From assembly GCA_003477405.1 (NCBI GenBank), contig QUDE01000012.1:1-64000 (forward strand): 64,000 nt of DNA, given 5' to 3'. Both the position numbers and the translations under genes were made by a program. Below are positions 8,944-17,512 of the stretch, in pieces. Positions within the stretch are counted from its first letter, which is position 1. Each line of letters opens with the position of its first letter. The DNA is from Ruminococcaceae bacterium AM07-15. Its GTDB lineage: Bacteria > Bacillota > Clostridia > Oscillospirales > Butyricicoccaceae. Below the pieces are notes generated by a model that saw only the letters and a program-made list of their open reading frames with translations, had not been told where the DNA came from and did not search any database.

Positions 8944-9237
8944 GTGAAGAATCGAGTGACGGTGACCATCGGAGGCATGGAATATCATCTTCTGGCCGAC
9001 GACGACCCCCAATATGTGAAAAAAACCGCCGAGCTGGTGGACCGTAAACTGCGGGAAGTACACCAGGGCTCTGCCAATCTTTCGGCTTTGACAGCGGCGG
9101 TGATGGCCGCTTTGAATATTGCAGACGATTATTACAAGGCCCAGGCGGCTTCGGACAGCCTGCGCAGCCAGATCCGGGAATACGCCGATGAAGCCGCTTC
9201 TCTGCGAGCCGAGCTGGCCCGGCTGAAGCGGGGATAA
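8944..9237 (+). CDS. zapA: Cell division protein ZapA
   Basis: The 97-residue cytosolic protein bundles FtsZ protofilaments at the division ring. It has the ZapA N-domain (RVTVTIGGMEYHLLADDDPQY near 4-24) and a C-terminal coiled coil rich in Ala, Leu and Arg. The GTG at 8944 is preferred: GGAAAGGG precedes it, and the frame upstream of it (from 8872) reads non-conserved sequence. In Clostridia zapA commonly precedes a U32 peptidase gene, as here. Confidence 0.92.
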   Translation: MKNRVTVTIGGMEYHLLADDDPQYVKKTAELVDRKLREVHQGSANLSALTAAVMAALNIADDYYKAQAASDSLRSQIREYADEAASLRAELARLKRG

Positions 9238-9280
9238 CCGGACCCAACAGACAGACCAGGCAAAGGAGGAAAACAAAGCC

Positions 9281-11377
9281 ATGGCTTTGGAGCTGATGAG
9301 CCCCGCCGGTTCTTTGGAATCGGCCATGGCCGCCATCGCCGGCGGCGCCGACGCCATCTATTTTGGCGCCGGAGACTTTAACGCCCGGCGCAGCGCCAAG
9401 AATATTTCCGGAGAGGAGCTCCCCGAGCTTTTGCGCTATTGCCGCCTGCGGGGCGTGCACACCTATGTAACGGTGAACACCCTTCTCACCGACCGGGAAC
9501 TGCAAAAGGCCGCTTCCCTCATCGGCACACTGAACCGGGAGGGAGCCAGCGCCGTCATCGTCCAGGATTTGGGCGTGCTGCGCATGGTGCGGGCGCTGGC
9601 CCCCGATCTGCCGGTGCACGCCTCCACCCAGATGACCGTCCACGACCTGGCGGGGGCCATCGCCTGCAAAGAGATGGGCTTTTCCCGGGTGGTGCTCTCC
9701 CGGGAGCTGCCTTTGGACGAGATCCGCTTCATCACAGAGCGCTGCGGCATCGAAACCGAAGTGTTCTGTCATGGAGCTCTGTGTATGTGCTATTCCGGCC
9801 AGTGCTATCTCTCTGCCGCCATCGGCGGCCGCAGCGGCAACCGGGGCCTGTGCGCCCAGCCCTGCCGCATGGCCTATGGCTTTGACGGCGGAAAGCCCGC
9901 TCCCTGGCTCAGTCTGAAGGATCTGTCCCTGTGCACCCATTTGCAGGAGCTGGAACAGGCCGGGGTGGCCTGCGTCAAGATCGAAGGCCGGATGAAGCGG
10001 CCGGAATACACCGCCCTGGTCACCAGCATCTACAAAAGAGCCATCCAGCAGGGAAGAGCGCCCACCCAGGAGGAAATGAAGCAGCTGGAACAGGTTTTCT
10101 CCCGCAGCGGCTTTACCGACGGGTATTATACCGGGAACACCGGCTCCCAGATGTTCGGTGTCCGCCGGGAAGAGGACGCCCGGGCGGCCCGGGGTGTTTA
10201 CGCCCAGGCCCGCCAGCTCTATGAAGGGAAGGAAAATCCCCGGGTGCCCATTCATCTGTCCTTTGCCGCTCTGGAAGGGCGGGAGATGAAGCTGACCGTC
10301 ACCGATGGAGACGGCTTTTCCTATGAAGCCCAGGCCCCCATGGCGGAACGGGCCATTTCCCGGGCCACCACCCAGGAAGAAGTGGCCCGGAACCTGTCCA
10401 AAACCGGCGGCACGGTGTTTTATCCGGAAAAGATGGACATTGCTCTCGACCCCATGCTGCGCATCCCGGCCAGCACCATCAACGCCATGCGCCGCCAGTG
10501 CCTGGACGGCCTCACCTCCTTGCGCCGCCGGCCGTCCCGGCGGAGGGAAGGGGAGTGGCAGCCCGGTGCACGGCGTCTGGAGCACCAGGGAGAGCCCGGC
10601 CTGATTTTCCAGGTCCAGCGGTTTGACCAGCTTTCCGCCCCTCTCCTTGTTCTGCATCCGGACTATGTGTATCTGCCCCTGGAGGAGTGCGCCCGGCATC
10701 TGCCGGAGTGCATCGCCCTGCAACAGGAAAAGGGCATCCAGGTGGCCCCGGTTCTGCCTCGAATCATGTTCGACAGCCAGTGGCCGCCGTTTCTGGAGAT
10801 GCTGCGCCAATGCAAAAAGGCGGGAATCGGTCAGGTGGTGTGCTCCAATGTGGGCCATGCCGCCCTGCTGAAGGAAAGCGGCTTTGCCCTGCGGGGTGAT
10901 TTCGGGCTGAACATCATGAATTCCCAGGCTTTGAAGGAGCTGAAAACCCAGGGGCTCCAAAGCGCCACATTGTCCTTTGAAATGACCTTCCCCCAGATGC
11001 GGGATGTGAGCAAGGCTTTGCCCTGCGAAGCCATCGTCTACGGCCGTCTGCCCCTGATGATTTTTGAAAACTGCGCCATCCGCCGGGGAGCGGGAAAATG
11101 CGCCTGCAAGGAAGGGCAGCATTTCCTTTCGGACAAAACAGGCCGCCAGTTCCCCCTCTTTCCCGAGCCGGGATGCCGCAACACCCTTTATAACAGCGAA
11201 CCGGTGGTGCTCAGCGACAAAAAGAAGGATTATGCCCGTCTGGGCCTGCGCCATGTCCGCCTGTGCTTCACCACCGAAAGCGCCCAGGAATGTGCCGCCG
11301 TGGCCCGCCGCTATGACCAGGGCCTGGCTACGGAAGGGCGCTTCACCCGGGGACTTTATTACCGGGGTGTGGAATAA
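9281..11377 (+). CDS. U32 family peptidase-like protein with DUF3656 region (RlhA/YdcP-like)
   Basis: The 698-residue protein has an N-terminal TIM-barrel-like U32 domain with the family signature at residues 160-178 (E-x-F-x2-G-A-L-C-x4-G-x-C-x-L-S) and a nearby Cys pair at 191/195. A middle DUF3656-type region follows at about 380-470, then a C-terminal extension. U32 proteins such as RlhA, TrhP and UbiU/V are linked to RNA hydroxylation or cofactor chemistry, so true peptidase action is doubtful. The Cys cluster may hold an Fe-S cluster. AAAGGAGG lies 14 bases before the ATG. It is cotranscribed with zapA. Confidence 0.88.
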   Translation: MALELMSPAGSLESAMAAIAGGADAIYFGAGDFNARRSAKNISGEELPELLRYCRLRGVHTYVTVNTLLTDRELQKAASLIGTLNREGASAVIVQDLGVLRMVRALAPDLPVHASTQMTVHDLAGAIACKEMGFSRVVLSRELPLDEIRFITERCGIETEVFCHGALCMCYSGQCYLSAAIGGRSGNRGLCAQPCRMAYGFDGGKPAPWLSLKDLSLCTHLQELEQAGVACVKIEGRMKRPEYTALVTSIYKRAIQQGRAPTQEEMKQLEQVFSRSGFTDGYYTGNTGSQMFGVRREEDARAARGVYAQARQLYEGKENPRVPIHLSFAALEGREMKLTVTDGDGFSYEAQAPMAERAISRATTQEEVARNLSKTGGTVFYPEKMDIALDPMLRIPASTINAMRRQCLDGLTSLRRRPSRRREGEWQPGARRLEHQGEPGLIFQVQRFDQLSAPLLVLHPDYVYLPLEECARHLPECIALQQEKGIQVAPVLPRIMFDSQWPPFLEMLRQCKKAGIGQVVCSNVGHAALLKESGFALRGDFGLNIMNSQALKELKTQGLQSATLSFEMTFPQMRDVSKALPCEAIVYGRLPLMIFENCAIRRGAGKCACKEGQHFLSDKTGRQFPLFPEPGCRNTLYNSEPVVLSDKKKDYARLGLRHVRLCFTTESAQECAAVARRYDQGLATEGRFTRGLYYRGVE

Positions 11378-11440
11378 ATCCATAAAAATTTTCTTTTTGT
11401 TCGCCAAATTGTCTGTCTGATGCGTTAAGATAGGAGTACT

Positions 11441-11893
11441 ATGGAAACACTAAAAATACAATGTATCCCTGATAAAATGGGCCGTCTGGCCCCCGTGCCC
11501 CAATATGCCACCCCCGGCTCCTGCGCCATGGATCTGCGGGCTTTTCTTCTGGAGCCCATGACCTTGCAGCCCATGGAGCGGGCCGCCATCCCCACAGGCA
11601 TCGCCATTCAGCTGCCCGCCCTCCATGCCGGGCTGGTGCTGGCCCGCAGCGGCCTTGCCACCCGCCAGGGGCTGACTCTGGCCAATGGGGTGGGGCTCAT
11701 CGACACCGACTACCGGGGAGAGATCCTGTGCAGCGTTGTCAATCTTTCTTCTTCTCCCATCACCGTGCGGGACGGCGACCGGATCGCCCAGCTGATGGTG
11801 GTGCCGGTGGTGCAGGCCGAACCCATGCCCTGCGAGACTCTGGACCCCACAGAGAGAGGGACCGGTGGTTTCGGCTCTACCGGACGAAATTAA
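11441..11893 (+). CDS. dut: dUTP diphosphatase
   Basis: The 150-residue trimeric dUTPase hydrolyses dUTP to dUMP and PPi, keeping uracil out of DNA and supplying dTMP synthesis. All five motifs are present: I PGSCAMDLRA, II ARSGLATRQG, III GLIDTDYRGEI (catalytic Asp and sugar-discriminating Tyr), IV GDRIAQLMV and V RGTGGFGSTG. AGGAG lies 5 bases before ATG. The next gene, maf, also cleanses nucleotide pools and starts 9 bp after the stop. Confidence 0.95.
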   Translation: METLKIQCIPDKMGRLAPVPQYATPGSCAMDLRAFLLEPMTLQPMERAAIPTGIAIQLPALHAGLVLARSGLATRQGLTLANGVGLIDTDYRGEILCSVVNLSSSPITVRDGDRIAQLMVVPVVQAEPMPCETLDPTERGTGGFGSTGRN

Positions 11894-11902
11894 GGAGGAT
11901 CT

Positions 11903-12505
11903 ATGCTGATTCTGGCTTCCGCCTCCCCCCGCCGCCGACAGCTGCTGCAGGGGTTGGGGCTCTCTTTTGATGTTCGCCCGCAAAACTGTGAGGAAGTGAG
12001 CGATGCCGCCCTTCCTCAGGATTATGTCACCCAAATCGCTTTGCAGAAGGCCCGCAGTGCTTTAAAGGGGGCCGGGGAAGGGGATGTGGTGCTGGCCGCC
12101 GACACCGTGGTCTGCCTGGAAAACACCATCCTGGGCAAACCGGGCACCTTGGCGCAAGCCAGGCAAATGCTGGAGCAGCTCTCGGGCCGCACTCACAAGG
12201 TGTGCACCGGTCTGGTGCTGATGAGCCACAGCCGTACCCTGACCCACTGGGAAGAGACGGCGGTGACCTTTTATCCCCTGTCCCGGGAAATGATCGATTG
12301 GTACCTTTCCACCGGCGAGCCCATGGACAAGGCCGGTTCCTACGGCATCCAGGGCAAAGGCGCTCTGCTGGTGCAGCGGGTGGAAGGAGATTTTTACAAT
12401 GTAGTAGGCCTGCCTCTGGCGCCCCTGGCCCGATTGTTTTCGGAGATGGGGCTTCCCTGGGCGGGAGAAGGGGGCCGTGGGCCCCTGTCAGACGATCCGG
12501 CGTGA
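11903..12505 (+). CDS. maf: Maf-family nucleoside triphosphate pyrophosphatase
   Basis: The 200-residue house-cleaning enzyme hydrolyses dTTP/UTP and modified nucleotides. Motifs include ASASPRRRQLL at 5-15, the metal-binding ADTVV, LGKPG and DKAGSYGIQGKGA. AGGAGG is 6 bases before the ATG. Location upstream of mreC-mreD is common in Firmicutes and is why maf was first tied to septum formation. The last ~15 codons are low in conservation. Confidence 0.94.
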   Translation: MLILASASPRRRQLLQGLGLSFDVRPQNCEEVSDAALPQDYVTQIALQKARSALKGAGEGDVVLAADTVVCLENTILGKPGTLAQARQMLEQLSGRTHKVCTGLVLMSHSRTLTHWEETAVTFYPLSREMIDWYLSTGEPMDKAGSYGIQGKGALLVQRVEGDFYNVVGLPLAPLARLFSEMGLPWAGEGGRGPLSDDPA

Positions 12506-12518
12506 GGTGCCGCAGAAC

Positions 12519-13352
12519 ATGAAACTTTTTTCTTCCAAATTATTTTGCTGGGCTTTGGCCCTGTTTTTGTGCTCCTCGGTGCTGCTGGGGTTCAACCTGG
12601 CCACAGGAAGGCTCACCTTCCTGACAAACGGCACCGGTGTGCTGGTGACCCCGGTGCAGCAGGCTTTGACCCGGGCCGGAAATTTCGTCAGCGATGTGTT
12701 CGGCTATTTTTACCGCTATGACAGCCTGGTGGAGGAAAACCAGGAGCTGGAAAAGCGGGTGCAGGAGCTGGAACAGAAGGAGCGGGAGTATTACGCCGCC
12801 ATCGACGAAAACACCTATCTGCGGGAGCTGGCCGGGCTGCGCCGGAAAAACTCCCAGTTTGAATATGAGCTGGCCGAGGTGATCGGTCTTTCCAGCGACG
12901 GCGTCTCCACCACTTACACCCTCAGCCGGGGGGAAAAGGACGACATCGAAGTCAATGACGCCGTGGTCACAGGAGACGGCCTGGTGGGGTATGTGTCCAG
13001 CGTGGGCTATAACTTCTGCGAGGTCAAGCCGGTGACCGATATCTCCCTGAAAATGGGCGCTGTCATCTCCCGCACCCGGGAAGTGGTGGTGGCCCAGGGC
13101 AGCTATGATCTGGCGGAAGACGGACTTCTGCGCCTGTCCTATCTGAAAAACGACAGCGATGTGCTGGTGGGAGACACGGTGGAGACCTCGGGCTACGGCG
13201 GCATCTTCCCCAAGGGCCTGCTCATCGGCACCATCACCGAAGTGCTGCCCGAAAGCCACGGCATCTCCACCTATGCCAAAGTGAAGCCAGCCGCCCAGCT
13301 GGATTCTTTGAAAAAGGTGTATATCATCAAGTCCTTTGACATCACGGAGTAA
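12519..13352 (+). CDS. mreC: Rod-shape-determining protein MreC
   Basis: The 277-residue bitopic membrane protein links the cytoskeleton to the elongation peptidoglycan synthase. It has one N-terminal membrane helix (about 8-26), a coiled coil (about 65-100, rich in Glu/Leu) and a C-terminal beta domain ending in LDSLKKVYI. ATG 12519 gives an N-terminus of normal form (MKLFSSK); an alternative start at 12477 overlaps maf by 29 bp. mreB does not precede it, which departs from the usual mreB-mreC-mreD order. Confidence 0.93.
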   Translation: MKLFSSKLFCWALALFLCSSVLLGFNLATGRLTFLTNGTGVLVTPVQQALTRAGNFVSDVFGYFYRYDSLVEENQELEKRVQELEQKEREYYAAIDENTYLRELAGLRRKNSQFEYELAEVIGLSSDGVSTTYTLSRGEKDDIEVNDAVVTGDGLVGYVSSVGYNFCEVKPVTDISLKMGAVISRTREVVVAQGSYDLAEDGLLRLSYLKNDSDVLVGDTVETSGYGGIFPKGLLIGTITEVLPESHGISTYAKVKPAAQLDSLKKVYIIKSFDITE

Positions 13353-13355
13353 GCC

Positions 13356-13868
13356 ATGCAAGAAAGAAAAAATTTTCGCTGCCGGATGGCTCTATATGCC
13401 CTGTTGGTGCTTGTGTGCTTTCTGCTCCAGTTTTCCCGGGGCACACGGCTGACTTTGTGGGGGGCCTCCCCCGATGTGCTTCCCTTCCTTTTTGCGGCGG
13501 TGGCCCTGTTTGAAGGGCCCTATGTGGGAGCCATCTTCGGCTTTGCCGGGGGGATTCTTTTGTCGGTGAATTCTGCGGCCCCCGAAGCCCTTTTGTCCAT
13601 GTATTACAGCCTGGGCTGTTTGGGCGCAGGCTTTTTTGCCTCCCGCTATATGCGGAGAGTGTTCCCCACGCTGCTGATGTGCGGCATTTTTCTTTCCCTG
13701 TTCAAAACCCTTTTGTCCTTTTTCTTCTTTTACGCCCTGGTTTATGAAGCCCATTCCCCAGGGCTATTGCTGACGGCGGGGAAGAGCCTTCTGTTGTCCC
13801 TGCCTTTTTCCCTTGTGGTCTATCTGATCGTCAAACACATCCATTCCCGCTTTACGGCTGAGGAATGA
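13356..13868 (+). CDS. mreD: Rod-shape-determining protein MreD
   Basis: The 170-residue, very hydrophobic protein has five or six membrane helices and works with MreC in the elongasome. PYVGAIFGFAGGILLSV in the middle is the best family cue (aromatic/Gly-rich Asp-poor loop). It starts 3 bp after the mreC stop. Sequence conservation in this family is low, so the call leans on hydrophobicity, length and position between mreC and a class B PBP. Confidence 0.9.
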   Translation: MQERKNFRCRMALYALLVLVCFLLQFSRGTRLTLWGASPDVLPFLFAAVALFEGPYVGAIFGFAGGILLSVNSAAPEALLSMYYSLGCLGAGFFASRYMRRVFPTLLMCGIFLSLFKTLLSFFFFYALVYEAHSPGLLLTAGKSLLLSLPFSLVVYLIVKHIHSRFTAEE

Positions 13869-13892
13869 CCCATCCCCCGGAGAGGATCGTCT

Positions 13893-16127
13893 ATGAATCG
13901 AAGAAGTCAACTGAAACGAATGGCCCTGCTCAGTGGTTTTCTGGTGGTGGCCCTGGGCCTGATGGTGCTGCGCCTTGTGGATCTGCAGATCGTCAACGGC
14001 GCTACCTATCGGGAGAAAGCCCAGCGGAAGATCCTGCGCGCCTATGACCAGCCGGCCTCTCGGGGAGAGATCCTGGATTGCTATGGCCGGCCGCTGGTAT
14101 CCAATACCTTGGGCTTTTCCATCTCCTTCGATTACTATTCCTGGGAAAAAGAAGAACAGAACCAGGTGATTCTGGATATCTGTGCCATCACCCAGCAGGC
14201 GGGCATCGAGCATTATGACACCCTGCCTATCACAACAGATGCTCCCTTTGCCTATACCTTTGCCTCCTACGAAGAAGACACGGCCAAGAACCTTCGCTCC
14301 TTCATCGAGGACAACGAAAAGCTGTGGCGCATCCCGGTGGAAAAAGAAGAGCTGAAAGAAGCCGCAGACAAAAAACTCCCGAAAGATGCGGACACCGATG
14401 AACAGGCGGTACACACGGCCCTCCAGGCCCTCAGCGCTGTGGTGGAGCAAACCGCCCCCGATTACATCGTCCGCACCCTGGAAGATCTGTCGGCTCCGGA
14501 GCTGATGGAGCTGCTGCGGGAAAAATACGACATCGATCCCTCCCTCTCCGACGCCCAGGCCCGCCTCATCGCCGGTGTCCGGTATGAAATGGATCAGCAG
14601 CAATTTTCCTCCTACAACAACCTGTACACCTTTGCCAGTCAGGTGGATGTGGAGACGGTATCCTTGGTGGAAGAGCGGAGCAGCCAAATGCCCGGCGTTA
14701 CCATCACAGTGGACAATGTGCGCCAGTATGACACCACTTATGCCTCCCATGTACTGGGCCGGGTAGGAAAGATCTACCGGGAAGAGTACGAGGAGCTGAA
14801 AAGCCAGGGCTATGGCCTCAACGACACCATTGGCAAAGACGGCCTGGAAAAAGCCTATGAATCCTATCTCCGGGGCATTGACGGGGAAAAAGCGGTGGAA
14901 ACCAACATCAATGGGGACATCATCAATGAAACCGAGACCAAGGAACCTCAGCCGGGAAGCAATGTGATCCTGACACTGGATCTGGATTTGCAGGCTGTGG
15001 CCGAAGAGTCCCTGGCCAGCACCATCCAGTCCATCAAAGAACGGGGTCAGCGCAATCACAGCAGCGGCTGGGATGTGGAAGGCGGCGCCGCAGTGGTCAT
15101 CGACATCGACACCGGCGGCATCCTGGCCTGTGCCTCTTATCCCACCTACAATCTGGCCACCTTCAACCAGGATTATCAGATGCTCTATGACGACCCTCTG
15201 AAACCCATGTTCAACCGGGCCATTATGGGCGCCTATCCTCCTGGTTCCACCTTCAAACCGGTGACCGCCCTGGCCGCTTTGGAAAGCGGCACCGTCACCA
15301 CCTCCACCAAGATCCGGGACGAAGGCGTTTATACCTACTATGCCTCCAGCGGCTATACTCCGGCCTGCTGGATCTGGAACGACAAGCGGGGCACCCACGG
15401 TCTTTTGGATGTGAGCGGCGCTTTGAAGTATTCCTGCAACTACTTCTTCTATGAAGCCTCCCGGCTCATGGGCATCGACACTCTGAACTATTATGCCAAG
15501 CAGCTGGGCCTGGGCGAAAAAACCGGTGTGGAACTGCCCGGCGAAGTGGCAGGCAACCTGGCCGGTCCGGAAAGCCGAGAGAAAAACGGTGAGACCTGGT
15601 GGCCCGGCGAAACCCTGCAGGCCGCCATCGGCCAGAGTGAACAGCAATTCACCCCCATCCAGATGGCAAACTATATGGCCACCATCCTCAACGGCGGCAC
15701 CCGGTACCGTCCCCACTTCCTCAAGCAGGTGGTAAGCTACGATTACACCCAGGTAGTGGAAGAATACGAACCGGAAGTCCTGGCCGAGATGGATATCTCC
15801 GAAAGCACCATTGAAGCCATCAAGGAAGGCATGCGGGGCGTGGTTACCGACGACGGTACCGCCGCCAGCGTCTTCCGGGATTATCCCATTGCCGTAGGCG
15901 GCAAAACCGGTTCGGCCCAGACCACCGCCAGCAAGAGCCAATCGGCCCACGGTGTCTTTATTTCCTTTGCTCCCTATGACGATCCCCAGATCGCTGTATT
16001 CGTCCTGGTGGAGCACGGCGGCAGCGGCGGCAATGTGGCCCCCATCGTCCGGGATATCTATGACGCCTATTTTGGCAAACAGACCAATCCCGATCCGGCG
16101 CCCCAGGAAAACACGCTGATTTACTGA
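13893..16127 (+). CDS. mrdA: Class B penicillin-binding protein 2 (elongasome transpeptidase)
   Basis: The 744-residue transpeptidase cross-links peptidoglycan during elongation. There is one membrane anchor near 12-30, a PBP dimerisation domain (~55-330) with an expanded charged insert at ~115-195, and a transpeptidase domain with S452-T-F-K455 (nucleophile S452), S514-C-N516 and K671-T-G-S674. CSAL-type spacing is normal. It follows mreC-mreD in the same operon. rodA, the usual glycosyltransferase partner, is not in the window. Confidence 0.94.
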   Translation: MNRRSQLKRMALLSGFLVVALGLMVLRLVDLQIVNGATYREKAQRKILRAYDQPASRGEILDCYGRPLVSNTLGFSISFDYYSWEKEEQNQVILDICAITQQAGIEHYDTLPITTDAPFAYTFASYEEDTAKNLRSFIEDNEKLWRIPVEKEELKEAADKKLPKDADTDEQAVHTALQALSAVVEQTAPDYIVRTLEDLSAPELMELLREKYDIDPSLSDAQARLIAGVRYEMDQQQFSSYNNLYTFASQVDVETVSLVEERSSQMPGVTITVDNVRQYDTTYASHVLGRVGKIYREEYEELKSQGYGLNDTIGKDGLEKAYESYLRGIDGEKAVETNINGDIINETETKEPQPGSNVILTLDLDLQAVAEESLASTIQSIKERGQRNHSSGWDVEGGAAVVIDIDTGGILACASYPTYNLATFNQDYQMLYDDPLKPMFNRAIMGAYPPGSTFKPVTALAALESGTVTTSTKIRDEGVYTYYASSGYTPACWIWNDKRGTHGLLDVSGALKYSCNYFFYEASRLMGIDTLNYYAKQLGLGEKTGVELPGEVAGNLAGPESREKNGETWWPGETLQAAIGQSEQQFTPIQMANYMATILNGGTRYRPHFLKQVVSYDYTQVVEEYEPEVLAEMDISESTIEAIKEGMRGVVTDDGTAASVFRDYPIAVGGKTGSAQTTASKSQSAHGVFISFAPYDDPQIAVFVLVEHGGSGGNVAPIVRDIYDAYFGKQTNPDPAPQENTLIY

Positions 16128-16156
16128 TTTTCTACGCTACCACGATTGATTTTCCA

Positions 16157-16185
16157 TTGCATGCCGGCATCTGATACAGTATAAT
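16157..16185 (+). promoter_or_regulatory. Sigma-A promoter of minD-mgsA
   Basis: TTGCAT, 17-base spacer, TATAAT. It separates minD from the upstream mre/PBP2 transcript. Confidence 0.8.
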
Positions 16186-16205
16186 AAAATCACTATGGGG
16201 AGAAT

Positions 16206-16230
16206 GCTCCGCCGGCAAAACCGGCGGAGC
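16206..16230 (+). other. Perfect stem-loop in the minD 5' leader
   Basis: GCTCCGCCGG, loop CAAAA, CCGGCGGAGC. It has no T-tract after it and ends 9 bases before the AAGGAG of minD, so a role in mRNA stability or translation is more likely than termination. Confidence 0.6.
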
Positions 16231-16255
16231 TCAAACGGGAAGGAGATGTTCTTCG

Positions 16256-17002
16256 GTGGGAACGGTGATCATCACGGCCTCCGGCAAGGGGGGGACGGGT
16301 AAAACCTCCTTTTGCTGCGGCACGGCGGTGGCCCTGTGCGCCCTGGGAGAAAAAGTGCTGCTGGTGGATGCCGACAGCGGTTTGCGGAACCTGGATATCG
16401 TTTTGGGCATGACCGACCAGCTGCTGTTTTCCTTTTCCGATGTGATCGCCGGGCGGGCCTCGCTGAAGGAAGCGGCCGTCAAGCATCCCATTGTCAAAAA
16501 CCTGCGGGTGCTCACCGCCCCGGCCTCCAGCAAGCTGGAAAGCTGTGTCACCAAAGAAAAAGTGGCCGCTTTTCTCCAGAACTGCCGGGCCCATTTTACC
16601 TATACCATTGTGGATTGCCCTGCGGGGCTTCCTGACACCATTTCCTATTTTGCCGCCGGGGGAGACCGGGCGGTGATCGTGTCCACCCCGGATTACACCT
16701 CCTTGCGGGGGGCCGAGCAGGCTGCCCAGATCTTCTACCGGGAAAAGATGGACAATGTGCGCATCGTGGTCAACCGGGTGCGCCCGGGAATGATCGAACA
16801 GGGGGATATGGTGAACATCGACCGGGCCATGGATCTTTCCGGCCTGGGTCTTTTGGGGGTGGTGCCCGAGGACCGGGATATCATCGCCTGCGGCAACGCC
16901 GGGAAGGTGCTGATGCTCTATTCCGAAGGCCCGGCTGTCACCGCCTATCAGAACATCGCCCGCCGCCTGAAGGGGGAAAAGGTGCGGCTGATGAAACTTT
17001 GA
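16256..17002 (+). CDS. minD: Septum site-determining ATPase MinD
   Basis: The 248-residue ParA/MinD-type ATPase has the deviant Walker A GKGGTGKT at 10-17 (signature Lys11), ADSGLRNLD as switch region, VDCPAG as Walker B-like motif, and a basic amphipathic C-terminal helix (RRLKGEKVRLMKL) expected to bind membrane. Start is GTG 16256 after AAGGAG. MinD normally works with MinC to block polar division and with MinE or DivIVA/MinJ to set position. Neither minC nor minE lies next to it here; mgsA follows 61 bp downstream. Confidence 0.93.
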   Translation: MGTVIITASGKGGTGKTSFCCGTAVALCALGEKVLLVDADSGLRNLDIVLGMTDQLLFSFSDVIAGRASLKEAAVKHPIVKNLRVLTAPASSKLESCVTKEKVAAFLQNCRAHFTYTIVDCPAGLPDTISYFAAGGDRAVIVSTPDYTSLRGAEQAAQIFYREKMDNVRIVVNRVRPGMIEQGDMVNIDRAMDLSGLGLLGVVPEDRDIIACGNAGKVLMLYSEGPAVTAYQNIARRLKGEKVRLMKL

Positions 17003-17063
17003 AAAAAGAGCCGGGGTCTCCCGGCTTTCCATACAGATCGGAGAAACGGAGTGAGAATAGATT

Positions 17064-17474
17064 ATGAATATCGCCATCATTGCGCAAAACAGAAAAAAAG
17101 AGCTGATGGTTCAGTTCTGCATCGCCTATTGCGGCGTTCTCTCCCAGCATGAGCTGTGCGCCACCGGTACCACCGGCAAGCTGATCATGGAGGCCACAGG
17201 GCTGAAGGTCAACTGCCTGCTGCCCGGCATCAGCGGCGGCGATGAGCAGGTGGCCGCACGGGCGGCTTACAACGAGCTGGACATGGTGCTGATCTTCCGG
17301 GACCCTCTGGACAAATACAGCGGCGATTCCGATTTCACCAACCTGCAGCGTCTGTGCGACATGAACAACATCCCCTTTGCCACCAATGTGGCCACGGCGG
17401 AAGTGCTCATCCAGGGCCTGATCCGGGGCGACCTGGCCTGGCGTGATATCGTCAATCCCAAAAACAACAAATAA
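17064..17474 (+). CDS. mgsA: Methylglyoxal synthase-like protein lacking two conserved histidines
   Basis: The 136-residue protein fits the MgsA fold: ATGTTGKL at 33-40 for phosphate binding, GGDEQVA with D60 (equivalent to catalytic Asp71 of E. coli MgsA) and FRDPL at 78-82. MgsA converts dihydroxyacetone phosphate to methylglyoxal. However, the His expected in the N-terminal AHD motif is Gln8 (IIAQNR), and the His of the usual PHDPD/PHEPD motif is Gly87 (SGDSD), though D90 is kept. Activity may be altered or lost. The protein is otherwise full length and codon use looks normal. Confidence 0.85.
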   Translation: MNIAIIAQNRKKELMVQFCIAYCGVLSQHELCATGTTGKLIMEATGLKVNCLLPGISGGDEQVAARAAYNELDMVLIFRDPLDKYSGDSDFTNLQRLCDMNNIPFATNVATAEVLIQGLIRGDLAWRDIVNPKNNK

Positions 17475-17475
17475 T

Positions 17476-17511
17476 AAAAAACGCCGCCTGAGATACAGGC
17501 GGCGTTTTTTC
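17476..17511. terminator. Terminator after mgsA
   Basis: AAAAAACGCCGCCTG, loop AGATA, CAGGCGGCGTTTTTT. It can also serve the convergent gene ending at 17513. Confidence 0.92.
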
Positions 17512-17512
17512 A

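Noticed and set aside
8903..11407. An 834-codon frame antisense to zapA and the U32 gene
   Set aside because: Shadow of conserved genes on the + strand.
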